A stretch of 64,000 nt of DNA, taken from the NCBI RefSeq assembly GCF_013408295.1, contig NZ_JACBYQ010000001.1:1-64000 (forward strand). The letters run 5' to 3'. A program made the position numbers and the translations under genes. Origin of the DNA: Psychromicrobium silvestre. GTDB lineage: Bacteria; Actinomycetota; Actinomycetes; Actinomycetales; Micrococcaceae. Of this stretch, positions 33,494 to 40,450 are shown one piece after another. Numbering within the stretch: the first letter of the stretch is position 1; each line of letters begins with the position of its first letter. Below the pieces are notes generated by a model. The model saw nothing but the letters and a program-made list of their open reading frames with translations, had not been told where the DNA came from and did no database searches.

Positions 33494-33547
33494 GATAGCG
33501 CCTATCGTCCTCCCAAAACTCGCGAGCTCGTTTCGGGGCCCTCGGAC
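33494..33547. repeat. 54-bp direct repeat, copy 2
   Basis: Perfect copy of 33384-33437. Its end lies only 2 bp before the TAGGCT -10 box of the next gene, so it occupies the upstream promoter position. Confidence 0.9.
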
Positions 33548-33561
33548 GATAGGCTGGGGGG

Positions 33562-34317
33562 ATGACACTCAGCGAAGAGGCTCCGCTCCGGCTCGCCATC
33601 GGCGAAATGAACGACTCCGCCTGCCAAGTGCGGCAGTGGCTGGAAGCTCACAGCGACGACGAGATCCGCGAAGCTTCGGCCTTGCCTGCATGGACCCGTG
33701 CCCAGGTTTACGCTCACCTGCGCGGCATTTCCGCGGCAATGGCTAGGCAGCTGGAGTACGCGGCCAGGGGAGAACTGATCGAGCTTTACGACGGCGGCAT
33801 GGACGGTAGAAATGCGGATATCGCCAGACTCGCCGCGCTTGAGCAACCTGAATTATTGACCGCCGTGCAGGAAGCCTTCGGGAGCCTGGCCGCAGCCATC
33901 GACGCGCTCAGCGACGCCGATCTCGGTGCCAGGGTCAGCTACCGTGAAGGCAATGTTAGCGATGCGCTGGAGGCGCTCTGGCGTGAGTTGGTGATTCACC
34001 ATACCGACCTGCTGATCGGCTTCACGAGTGCAGCCTGGTCCCCAGCCTTCTGCCGCCATCTTTTTGAATTCCTGGAAGCCAGGGTTCCGGAAAAGACTCG
34101 TCTAGTCCTGCAACCTCTCGGCCAGCAGCCGGTTACCCTGAGCAATGGGAACACTTCCGGCAAAAGCTATGTGATCACCGGCCAACTGACCGATATTGCC
34201 AGCTGGCTGGCCGGACGAGCGCCCCTCGGTCAGCTTGAAGCCTGGGCTGCGGCAGACGCCGTCGAACTTCCTGCACTCCTACCTTGGCCCTCCGGAGTTC
34301 CGGTACCGCAGAAGTAA
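33562..34317 (+). CDS. Maleylpyruvate isomerase/DinB-type mycothiol-dependent enzyme family
   Basis: A 251-residue protein of the mycothiol maleylpyruvate isomerase N-terminal family (DinB-like four-helix bundle). Seen are the DDEIREASALPAWTRAQVYAHLRG segment, where the W-T-x-x-x-V-x-x-H pattern supplies a metal-binding His, and ELVIHHTDLLIGFTSAAW later with further His residues. The C-terminal half (about 170-250) resembles an SCP2-like domain. It could be a mycothiol-dependent transferase or isomerase; the substrate is unknown. TAGGCT lies 6 nt before the ATG (33550-33555), so it is probably leaderless. Confidence 0.82.
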   Translation: MTLSEEAPLRLAIGEMNDSACQVRQWLEAHSDDEIREASALPAWTRAQVYAHLRGISAAMARQLEYAARGELIELYDGGMDGRNADIARLAALEQPELLTAVQEAFGSLAAAIDALSDADLGARVSYREGNVSDALEALWRELVIHHTDLLIGFTSAAWSPAFCRHLFEFLEARVPEKTRLVLQPLGQQPVTLSNGNTSGKSYVITGQLTDIASWLAGRAPLGQLEAWAAADAVELPALLPWPSGVPVPQK

Positions 34318-34332
34318 TAGCCGGAAGCAGGC

Positions 34333-34794
34333 TCAAGCCCGTTTCCGGCGCAGGTAGATCTGTTTGCGCATGGTGGCCACGATTTCGCCCTGCTGATCTA
34401 TTACATCTGCGCTGAACCACTCCAGTACCTTGCCGCCGTCCGCTGCCTTAGCGCGTAGCTCGACCAGCTGTTCTTGACTGAGCCGGAATTCAGCGCGCAC
34501 CTTGCCTCGGCCGGGTCTGCGGAAGTCGATTTCGGCCGCTTTGTCCCAGACCACGTGGTCACTGGCCAGATGCCGGATGATCAAGAGCATCCAGAAGGGG
34601 TCGGTCATGGCGAAAAGCGATCCGCCGAAGTGGGTGCCCACCACATTGCGGTTCCAGGGCAGCGATTTCATGGACACCCTGGCGTAGCGGAAATCCGCAG
34701 AGATTTCCTCCACCCGAATTCCAGCCCCTAGGAAGGGCGGCCAGAGGTTGAGCGCGTGCCGCACGGTAGAAGCCTTGGTCCCCAGCAGTTTCAT
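34333..34794 (-). CDS. DUF4442 hotdog-fold protein (putative thioesterase)
   Basis: A 153-residue protein of the DUF4442 branch of hotdog thioesterases. It begins with LNLWPPFLGAGIRVEEISADFRYARVSM, and the hotdog helix reads NVVGTHFGGSLFAMTDPFWMLLI. It probably acts on acyl-CoA or similar thioesters; the usual acidic residue is present as the Asp of the MTDPFW segment, but activity is not proven. TAGGCT on the minus strand (34801-34806) is 6 nt before the ATG, implying a leaderless mRNA. It follows the ogt gene on the same strand. Confidence 0.82.
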   Translation of the reverse strand: MKLLGTKASTVRHALNLWPPFLGAGIRVEEISADFRYARVSMKSLPWNRNVVGTHFGGSLFAMTDPFWMLLIIRHLASDHVVWDKAAEIDFRRPGRGKVRAEFRLSQEQLVELRAKAADGGKVLEWFSADVIDQQGEIVATMRKQIYLRRKRA

Positions 34795-34808
34795 GTTTTT
34801 AGCCTAGA

Positions 34809-35366
34809 TTAAATTATTCGCTCCGGTGACATTCCGGCATTCTCGGCTTCGCGGCGCAGTAAGCTCTCCTTGATCTGTAGACCCCAGCGGAAGCCGCCCA
34901 GGCCGCCGTCGAGCCGGACAATCCGATGACAGGGCACAAAAAGGGCGGCGGCATTCATGGCACAGGCACTTGCTGCGGCCCGGATGGCTCGCGGATTACC
35001 GGCGCGCTCGGCGTACTCGCTATAAGTGACCGGCTGGCCGGCCGGAACTCGACGCAGCACCTCCCAAGCATGAGTGCGGAACGGGCCGGACTTCTGCGCA
35101 ACCTCTATGCCGTCGATCGCGTTCAGCTCTCCGGCGTAGAAGGCATCCACGGCGGCCTTGATATTCGACTCCGCACTGCTTTGCCGCAATTCGGCGGGTC
35201 TTAGGCTGCTATGGATCTGCGGAGTTAGCTCGGCGGGCTCATCCGTCCAGCCGGAGGCCAGCACCACCGGCTCCGATGCCCGGGTGATGACCGTGAAGGG
35301 GCCGTCGGGGGTTTTCAGCGTGAAAATACGGCCGACTGAATCCTCGGTTAACTGCGGATTATTCAT
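34809..35366 (-). CDS. ogt: Methylated-DNA--protein-cysteine methyltransferase
   Basis: A 185-residue suicide enzyme that takes alkyl groups from O6-alkylguanine. The acceptor is Cys146 in [12 protein letters not shown]. The helix-turn-helix Arg finger lies in [17 protein letters not shown] and the tyrosine in [14 protein letters not shown]. The start ATG overlaps the stop of the Ada-AlkA gene (ATGA), so the two repair proteins are made from one message. The reading as Ogt rather than Ada C-terminus rests on the separate gene. Confidence 0.94.
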   Translation of the reverse strand: MNNPQLTEDSVGRIFTLKTPDGPFTVITRASEPVVLASGWTDEPAELTPQIHSSLRPAELRQSSAESNIKAAVDAFYAGELNAIDGIEVAQKSGPFRTHAWEVLRRVPAGQPVTYSEYAERAGNPRAIRAAASACAMNAAALFVPCHRIVRLDGGLGGFRWGLQIKESLLRREAENAGMSPERII

Positions 35367-36922
35367 TTTCTCTGTTTCTTTCCTGGGGAGTTCTTGCGCT
35401 GAGGGGTGGTTTCGGCGGCGCTGCGCCAGAAGTGCACGGTGGCATAGGAACGCCAGGGGCTCATCGACCCGGTGTCCTGGGCGCTCAGCCCTACCGTTTC
35501 GAGGCCCTTGCGGACTGCGACATCGCCGTCCAGATGGATATCGGTGGCACCAAGTAGGCGCATGGCCAGATAGTTAACCGTCCACGGGCCGATGCCGGGT
35601 AGCGGCAGCAATTTGGCGCGTAGCGAGTCCGGATCGTCATCCAGGCCGAGGTGTAGCCCTCGGTCCAGCTCGCGCATCGCATTCAGGATCGAGTCGGTGC
35701 GCCGCTGAGGGCCACGCAGCAGTTCCGCACCGCCTTCGGCCAGTTGCCGAGGTGTGGGGAAGAGCCTGTTCAATTGCGGCTCGGGGCCGACAAAGGACTC
35801 ACCCAGGGTGGCCAAGCGGTGCAATTGGCCCCGAGCGGCAACCACGGTGATCTGCTGTCCAACCATGGCTCGGAGCAGCATTTCTGCGGCATCGACGGCG
35901 CCAGGTAGCCGGATTCCGGGCAGTTGTTCAACGCGTTCTCGCAGTGCAGGGGACTCGGCCAGCTGGGTGTCGATGGCCACCGGATCGGCGTCCAGGTCGA
36001 AGACTCGGCGGACTCGGGCGAGCAGGCTTGGCAGATCTTTGAGGTTCTGGACTGTTGCCCGCAATCTCAGATGGTCGGTGGCCCAGGCGCGTTCCGCCGT
36101 CGTGAGCCCCTCGGCCAGCTCGGGCAGCGTTACCAGTACGCTGGCTGTCCCATGCGGCAACGCCAGGCTGCGAGCGTAGCTGCTCGCGGTACCGATTTCT
36201 ACCCCATCCACCGCCCTGGCTGCCAGGAAAGCGAAAATTCCGGGATCGTAGGGTGGGCGAAGCGGCAATCGGAGGTCCAAGGTGGTGCCCTCCACGGTGC
36301 CTGGCTCGGCGTGTTCTTGTCTTTCCGAGTGTCTTTCCGAGTGCCGATCCGGATGTCGATCGAGCGCGGCGGCCCGCAATTGGCTCGGACTCAAGTCAAA
36401 GACTTGCTGCACCGTCTCATTGAACTGCCGGATCGAAGCGAAGCCGGAGGCGAACGCGATTTCGGAGAACTTCATCCCGGTGGAGGTAAGTAAAGTCCGG
36501 GCTGTCTGGGCCCTGGCCGCCCTAGCCAGGGCAAGCGGTCCGGCACCGAGTTCCGCGCGCAGGATGCGCCCCAGTTGGCGGGAAGAATAACCCAGCTGGG
36601 TGGCGAGTTGATTGACTCCGCCGCGATCGGCATTTAGCTCACCGTCGATGATCAACCGCATGGCTCGGGCGGCGACGTCCGAGCGTAGATTCCACTCCGG
36701 GGTGCCGGGCGCGGCTTCCGGTAGGCATCGTTTGCAGGCTCGATAGCCGGCTTCATGGGCGGCTGCGCTGGTGGGGTAGAAGCTGACATTCTGCCGGAGC
36801 GGGGTTCTGGCGGGGCAGGATGGTCGGCAGTAGATGCCGGTAGAGCGGACCGCAGTGTAGAACTGCCCGTCGAAGCGGGAGTCCTTGGCATCGATCGCCC
36901 GATAGCTTTGTTCGAAGTCCAT
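35363..36922 (-). CDS. Ada-type regulator / DNA-3-methyladenine glycosylase fusion (AlkA-like)
   Basis: A 519-residue fusion. Residues 1-75 are the Ada zinc module with Cys32, Cys36, Cys63 and Cys66, the same spacing as E. coli Ada; the first Cys is the methylphosphotriester acceptor. Residues about 85-190 are an AraC-type helix-turn-helix pair ([20 protein letters not shown]). After a His/Arg/Glu-rich linker (RHSERHSER), residues about 215-510 are AlkA-like with the HhH motif [21 protein letters not shown] and the catalytic Asp in [11 protein letters not shown]. It should sense methylation, activate repair genes and excise alkylated bases. CACGAT lies 7 nt before the ATG. Confidence 0.93.
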   Translation of the reverse strand: MDFEQSYRAIDAKDSRFDGQFYTAVRSTGIYCRPSCPARTPLRQNVSFYPTSAAAHEAGYRACKRCLPEAAPGTPEWNLRSDVAARAMRLIIDGELNADRGGVNQLATQLGYSSRQLGRILRAELGAGPLALARAARAQTARTLLTSTGMKFSEIAFASGFASIRQFNETVQQVFDLSPSQLRAAALDRHPDRHSERHSERQEHAEPGTVEGTTLDLRLPLRPPYDPGIFAFLAARAVDGVEIGTASSYARSLALPHGTASVLVTLPELAEGLTTAERAWATDHLRLRATVQNLKDLPSLLARVRRVFDLDADPVAIDTQLAESPALRERVEQLPGIRLPGAVDAAEMLLRAMVGQQITVVAARGQLHRLATLGESFVGPEPQLNRLFPTPRQLAEGGAELLRGPQRRTDSILNAMRELDRGLHLGLDDDPDSLRAKLLPLPGIGPWTVNYLAMRLLGATDIHLDGDVAVRKGLETVGLSAQDTGSMSPWRSYATVHFWRSAAETTPQRKNSPGKKQRK

Positions 36923-37023
36923 AGCAACTATCGTGGCAGCATTTTGGACCTAGCACTAGCGGAAATCGGACATCACCAGTCCCCGGACCAATCCAACAGC
37001 AGAATCCCCCCCCCGAATCTCTA

Positions 37024-37115
37024 CCCATCTGTCCCATCGACTGTGGCGGGAGTGACAGATGTTGCATGAAATCGATAACTTTCGCCACAGCAGTAACACC
37101 GAGTGGGACAACTGG
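37024..37115. repeat. Palindromic intergenic element, copy C
   Basis: A 92-bp unit with ends CCCATCTGTCCCA and GAGTGGGACAACTGG. It has interior ACAGATGTTGC and GTAACACC like copy A, and inner arms CTGTGGCG / CGCCACAG. It lies between the divergent Ada-AlkA gene and an NAD(P)-binding protein gene. Confidence 0.8.
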
Positions 37116-37192
37116 TCGGGGTGAGGGGGTGTGGGGGAGGGGTGGCGTGAGGTTCGCTGGGGTGGGGTTTGGGACGTGGCAGGATGGTGGCT

Positions 37193-37867
37193 ATGAAGAT
37201 TGTGATTGCCGGAGGGCATGGCCAGATTGCGCTTTTCCTCGGAGAGCAGCTTGCCGCTGCGGGTCATCAGCCGCAAGGCCTGATCCGCAAGGCTGAGCAA
37301 GGCTCCGAGCTGAACGAACGCGGTATTGAGCCGGTGTTGTTGGATTTGGAACGGATCGATTCAGCAGAGCTGGCAACCGCGCTCAGCGGTGCCGACGCTG
37401 TGGTTTTCGCCGCCGGTGCCGGGCCGAACAGCGGCATCGCCCGCAAGGACGCAGTGGACCGGGCAGGTTCTGTTCTGCTCGCGGATGCGGCGGTGGCCGC
37501 CGGAGTTCCGCGGTTCGTGCAAATTTCCTCGATGGGCGCAGAATCTGTACGTGGCGGTGCTCATCCGGAGGGAATGGACACCGAATTCCATGCCTATTTG
37601 ATCGCTAAGCTTGCCGCCGAAGACGATCTGCGCAGCAGGGATGCTCTGGACTGGACCATTGTGCGTCCGGGGCGGTTGACCGACGAAGCGCCGAGTGGCC
37701 GAGTGCTGCTCGCCGATACCACCGGCAGAGGTTCCGTGCCGCGAGCGGATGTTGCCGCCGTCGTCGCCGAACTATTGCAAACCGGAGCTGCCTCCGGACG
37801 CGTGTTGGAACTTATCGCCGGCGATACCCCGGTGAGCGAGGCGGTTGCAGCGTTCGACGGTCAATGA
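37193..37867 (+). CDS. NAD(P)-binding atypical SDR (NmrA/YwnB-like)
   Basis: A 224-residue Rossmann protein. The N-terminal KIVIAGGHGQIALFLGEQLAA carries GxxGxxG-type cofactor binding, and DAVVFAAGAGPN follows strand 4. It matches small SDR_a5-like proteins annotated as NAD(P)H-binding or sugar epimerase-like, usually without the Tyr-x3-Lys pair; the YLIAKLAAEDDL stretch could supply Tyr and Lys. Function unknown. The start is ATG 37193, with CAGGAT 7 nt before it; the frame from 37169 reads upstream GC-rich sequence. It overlaps the next gene by 4 bp (ATGA). Confidence 0.85.
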   Translation: MKIVIAGGHGQIALFLGEQLAAAGHQPQGLIRKAEQGSELNERGIEPVLLDLERIDSAELATALSGADAVVFAAGAGPNSGIARKDAVDRAGSVLLADAAVAAGVPRFVQISSMGAESVRGGAHPEGMDTEFHAYLIAKLAAEDDLRSRDALDWTIVRPGRLTDEAPSGRVLLADTTGRGSVPRADVAAVVAELLQTGAASGRVLELIAGDTPVSEAVAAFDGQ

Positions 37868-38556
37868 GCGCTGAACTATTTGAGCTCCTGAGTCAGGATG
37901 CGCTCACCATCGCACCCTTGCTTTTGGGCGCCACCGTGAGCAGTGAGTACGACGGCGGCCGGGTCACCGTGCGCCTGACCGAGGTCGAGGCTTATCTGGG
38001 ACCGGAAACCTCGGCTGCTCCCGATCCGGGATCGCATTCTTACCGCGGCCGGACACCACGCAATGAGGTCATGTTCGGGCCACCAGGGCATCTCTACGTT
38101 TATTTCACCTATGGCATGCACTTCTGCGGCAATGTGGTGTGTTCGCCCGAGGGCACATCTTCCGCAGTATTGCTACGCGCGGGGGAGGTTGTGGAAGGCC
38201 TGGAGCTGGCTCGAAATCGGAGGTCGGCGGCACGAAAAAATGTGGCTCCGATCAAGGCTGCTAAGGATCATGAGTTAGCTAATGGGCCGGCGAAACTTGC
38301 CAGCGTGCTGGGCTGGGACCGAAGCGCCAATGGGCAGGACCTATTGAATGGAGGGGCCGTTCAGCTGAGCTTGGCTCCAGCCCTGGGCACGGCATTGATT
38401 GCCAGTGGTCCCCGAGTGGGGGTCTCCGGCCCAGGCGGTACGGAGAGCTATCCTTGGCGATTTTGGATCGACGCTGACCCAACGGTTTCCCGATATAAAG
38501 CGGCGGTGCCTCGGGCTAAGGCGACCCGGAGCAAAAGGACAGACGTACCGCACTAA
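37864..38556 (+). CDS. mpg: 3-methyladenine DNA glycosylase (AAG/Mpg family)
   Basis: A 230-residue base-excision glycosylase unrelated in fold to AlkA. Signatures: LTEVEAYLGPETSAAPDPGSHSYRGRTPRNEVMFGPPGHLYVYFTYGMHFCGNVVCSP, given here as TEVEAYLGPE (catalytic Glu), HSYRGRTPRN, MFGPPGHLYVYFTYGMHFC, and GTSSAVLLRAGEV. It excises 3-methyladenine, 7-methylguanine or hypoxanthine. It starts inside the stop of the preceding gene. With the Ada-AlkA/Ogt pair 1 kb away, this forms an alkylation-repair neighbourhood. Confidence 0.94.
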   Translation: MSAELFELLSQDALTIAPLLLGATVSSEYDGGRVTVRLTEVEAYLGPETSAAPDPGSHSYRGRTPRNEVMFGPPGHLYVYFTYGMHFCGNVVCSPEGTSSAVLLRAGEVVEGLELARNRRSAARKNVAPIKAAKDHELANGPAKLASVLGWDRSANGQDLLNGGAVQLSLAPALGTALIASGPRVGVSGPGGTESYPWRFWIDADPTVSRYKAAVPRAKATRSKRTDVPH

Positions 38557-38570
38557 ACCCCGTAGTCAGA

Positions 38571-38602
38571 GCCGTCTGAACAATTTGATCAGACGGCTTC
38601 CG
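38571..38602. terminator. Terminator-like hairpin after mpg
   Basis: AGCCGTCTGA pairs with TCAGACGGCT around a short AT-rich loop between the convergent mpg and small secreted-protein genes. No long T run follows, so its strength is uncertain. Confidence 0.6.
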
Positions 38603-38620
38603 ACAACATGGTTCAAGGGG

Positions 38621-38866
38621 TTAGGGGCACCAGGGGGTGCTGACCCAGACCTTTACCGAAGGATCGCGCGGAGGGCAGACCCAGTAGGTGGGCATCGGGC
38701 TGGTAGCCCCACACATTGGAGTGGCTTCGGCGCTCATAGTTACTCCGCTGGAAAGCGGCTCGGAGCCACAGACAACGGCCGCCTGTGCTGGGGTGGTGGC
38801 GAACATGGCTAACCCTAGCAAGGTTATCCCAGCGCCCAGAGAAGCAGCCTTTTTCAAAGATTTCAT
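38621..38866 (-). CDS. Small secreted four-cysteine protein (unknown)
   Basis: An 81-residue preprotein. It has a clear Sec signal peptide: KSLKK, then ASLGAGITLLGLAMFATT and the AxA site PAQA around residue 26. The mature part is about 55 residues with four Cys (AVVCGSEP, TPMCGATS, YWVCPPRD, TPWCP), enough for two disulfides, and is rich in Pro, Ser, Thr and Trp. The start is ATG 38866 with AGGGGAAT upstream; the longer frame to 38908 lacks a signal-like start. I do not recognise the family. It could be a secreted peptide factor or bacteriocin-like peptide, but nothing else in the neighbourhood supports that. Confidence 0.65.
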   Translation of the reverse strand: MKSLKKAASLGAGITLLGLAMFATTPAQAAVVCGSEPLSSGVTMSAEATPMCGATSPMPTYWVCPPRDPSVKVWVSTPWCP

Positions 38867-39043
38867 GAGTATTCCCCTAATAATTCCACTTATGTAGCAC
38901 CGGATCACCGTGCATTCCGGCTCGTCATTACCGTAGCGTAGGGTTCGACATCTGACCAGACAGGGGTTTTGCTACGCTGTTCTGGAAAGCCTCAGCGGAA
39001 GCTCCAGTTGAAGCGCTAATGAAAGGTCGGAGAATTGAGCGCA

Positions 39044-39412
39044 ATGCCATATCCGCTCCCACCAGCACCGCCAAGAGCGGGACAAAGGAATGTACTGGGG
39101 GCGCTGTCCCTGGTAGTTGCCGCTTTTGCCGCAGTCCTTAAACTGGCGGTTGGGCTGGTCAGTTATTTTCTTCCCAGCCTGGTGTATAGCTGGCATCTTA
39201 GCCTCAGTTCGGTAACGCTGTTCTTTAACCTCGCCTCGGGCTTCGAGGCGGTGCTAGCGGCTATCGCCATCGTGCTCGGTGCGGTCGCTCTGGTACGTCG
39301 AGGATATGCCAAACGCGCCGGGGCTGCCGGGCTTGGCCTGGGCACGGCGCTCCTGCTGGGATATCTGGTGAACCTGCTCATTCAGCTGTTCTTTGTGGCG
39401 GGGGCGAACTAA
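39044..39412 (+). CDS. Small membrane protein with three to four helices (unknown)
   Basis: About 122 residues: a short Pro-rich start (MPYPLPPAPPRAG), then hydrophobic segments LGALSLVVAAFAAVLKLAVGL, FNLASGFEAVLAAIAIVLGAVAL and LGTALLLGYLVNLLIQLFF. This is the DUF4190-like pattern of Pro-rich start plus two or more helices and a Gly-rich loop. A TTG at 39035 is an alternative start, 2 nt after GGAG; ATG 39044 has GGAG 11 nt upstream. The stop overlaps the next gene (TAATG), which has the same design, so the pair may form a complex. Confidence 0.7.
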   Translation: MPYPLPPAPPRAGQRNVLGALSLVVAAFAAVLKLAVGLVSYFLPSLVYSWHLSLSSVTLFFNLASGFEAVLAAIAIVLGAVALVRRGYAKRAGAAGLGLGTALLLGYLVNLLIQLFFVAGAN

Positions 39413-39819
39413 TGACGCAGGATCCCAACCAGAATTTCTACCAGCCCGTTCCCGCGCAACCCGCTCAACCCGCTCAAGACGCACAACCCGCTCAGGACAC
39501 ATCGTTGCAACGCCCGGCCGTCATAGCTTTAGTGCTCGGCGCCCTCGGGATACTGCTGGAGTTGCTCGCACAAATCCTGAGCAATCTGCTGATTCGCCAC
39601 TTGGTGATGGGACTGTCGGCATTGAGCATCGTGTTCTCAGTGCTTCAGTTCTTATTCTTTGCCGCCTCGATAATCCTGGCGATCCGGCCGATGACCGCTC
39701 ACCCGACAGCCGGGAGATCTGGCTCAGCTCTAGCCTCTGCAGCTTTTACGATCTCGATCTTCGGCCTACTCGGTGCGCTCTTCGCTTTGTACGGCTATCT
39801 GCGCTATTGGCTGGGGTAA
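39412..39819 (+). CDS. Small membrane protein with Pro/Gln/Ala-rich start (unknown)
   Basis: A 135-residue protein. It has a hydrophilic N-terminus with repeated AQPAQ (about residues 14-30), then three hydrophobic segments (VIALVLGALGILLELLAQIL, LSIVFSVLQFLFFAASIILAI and FTISIFGLLGALFALYGYL). Its design mirrors the preceding gene, with which it is translationally coupled. apt starts 2 nt after its stop, so the three genes form one operon. I do not know a function. Confidence 0.7.
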   Translation: MTQDPNQNFYQPVPAQPAQPAQDAQPAQDTSLQRPAVIALVLGALGILLELLAQILSNLLIRHLVMGLSALSIVFSVLQFLFFAASIILAIRPMTAHPTAGRSGSALASAAFTISIFGLLGALFALYGYLRYWLG

Positions 39820-39821
39820 CG

Positions 39822-40358
39822 GTGAGTGATCGCGAATCCATCGAGGAGCTCATCCTCAGGCTGTGCGCCACCGTGCCCGACTACCCCAAACCAGGAATTG
39901 TGTTCCGCGATCTAACTCCTGTTTTCGCGGACGGCCCGGCACTGAGAGCCATCGTGAATGCCCTGGTGGAACCCTTTGCCGGCCAGTTCGATGCGGTCGC
40001 CGGAATCGAGGCCAGAGGCTTCCTGCTCGCGGCCGCTGCGGCTTATGCCACCGGAACCGGGGTCGTCACAGTTCGTAAAGCGGGTAAATTGCCGCGCCCA
40101 GTTTTCACCGAGAAATACGAGTTGGAATACGGCGAGTCTGCGCTCGAACTTCACCAGGATGATCTGCAGGCTGGTTCCCGGGTGCTCGTCCTGGATGATG
40201 TGTTGGCCACCGGCGGCACGCTGGCTGCGGCCTCTAGGCTATTCGCTCAGGCCCAGGTACACATCGTCGGCTATGGAGTCGTCTTGGAGTTGAGTGAATT
40301 GCACGGTCGTTCTGCCTTGCCCGGACATCGAGTGCGCTCTCTGCTCAGGTTGAACTGA
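39822..40358 (+). CDS. apt: Adenine phosphoribosyltransferase
   Basis: A 178-residue purine-salvage enzyme converting adenine and PRPP to AMP. The PRPP-binding loop is VLVLDDVLATGGTLAAA (about residues 118-134). The N-terminal DYPKPGIVFRDLTPVFADG and IEARGFLLAAAAAYATG are typical of APT. The start is GTG 39822 (VSDRESIEELILRL), directly after the stop of the preceding membrane-protein gene; the frame upstream to 39393 is out of register with that gene and is not used. Confidence 0.95.
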   Translation: MSDRESIEELILRLCATVPDYPKPGIVFRDLTPVFADGPALRAIVNALVEPFAGQFDAVAGIEARGFLLAAAAAYATGTGVVTVRKAGKLPRPVFTEKYELEYGESALELHQDDLQAGSRVLVLDDVLATGGTLAAASRLFAQAQVHIVGYGVVLELSELHGRSALPGHRVRSLLRLN

Positions 40359-40450
40359 GGCTGAACAAAGGCTGAATGAGGGTCATATCGCACGGTGGCG
40401 TGTCTTTGAAGAGGTAGAATGGACGGTCTGCTGGCTGAAAGGATGGCCCA

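Larger units (their letters stand above)
33234..33561. repeat. Structured intergenic region with hairpin and 54-bp direct repeats
   Basis: This 328-bp gap carries no gene. It has repeated CTTCGCGATAGC (33288-33322), a 15-bp perfect hairpin (33308-33322 with 33335-33349, loop 12 nt), two identical 54-bp copies at 33384-33437 and 33494-33547 that each begin with the inverted pair GATAG / CTATC, and CCCTCGG / CCGAGGG arms at 33430-33436 and 33451-33457. Confidence 0.85.

Noticed and set aside
33559-33561. G-run GGGGGG as a Shine-Dalgarno site for the gene at 33562
   Set aside because: It abuts the ATG directly, too close for ribosome binding; the TAGGCT spacing fits a leaderless start better.
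40359-40450. Rifamycin-associated element before the HelR-like gene
   Set aside because: No 19-bp GGGGCTTGC/GCAAGCCCC-type inverted repeat is present.
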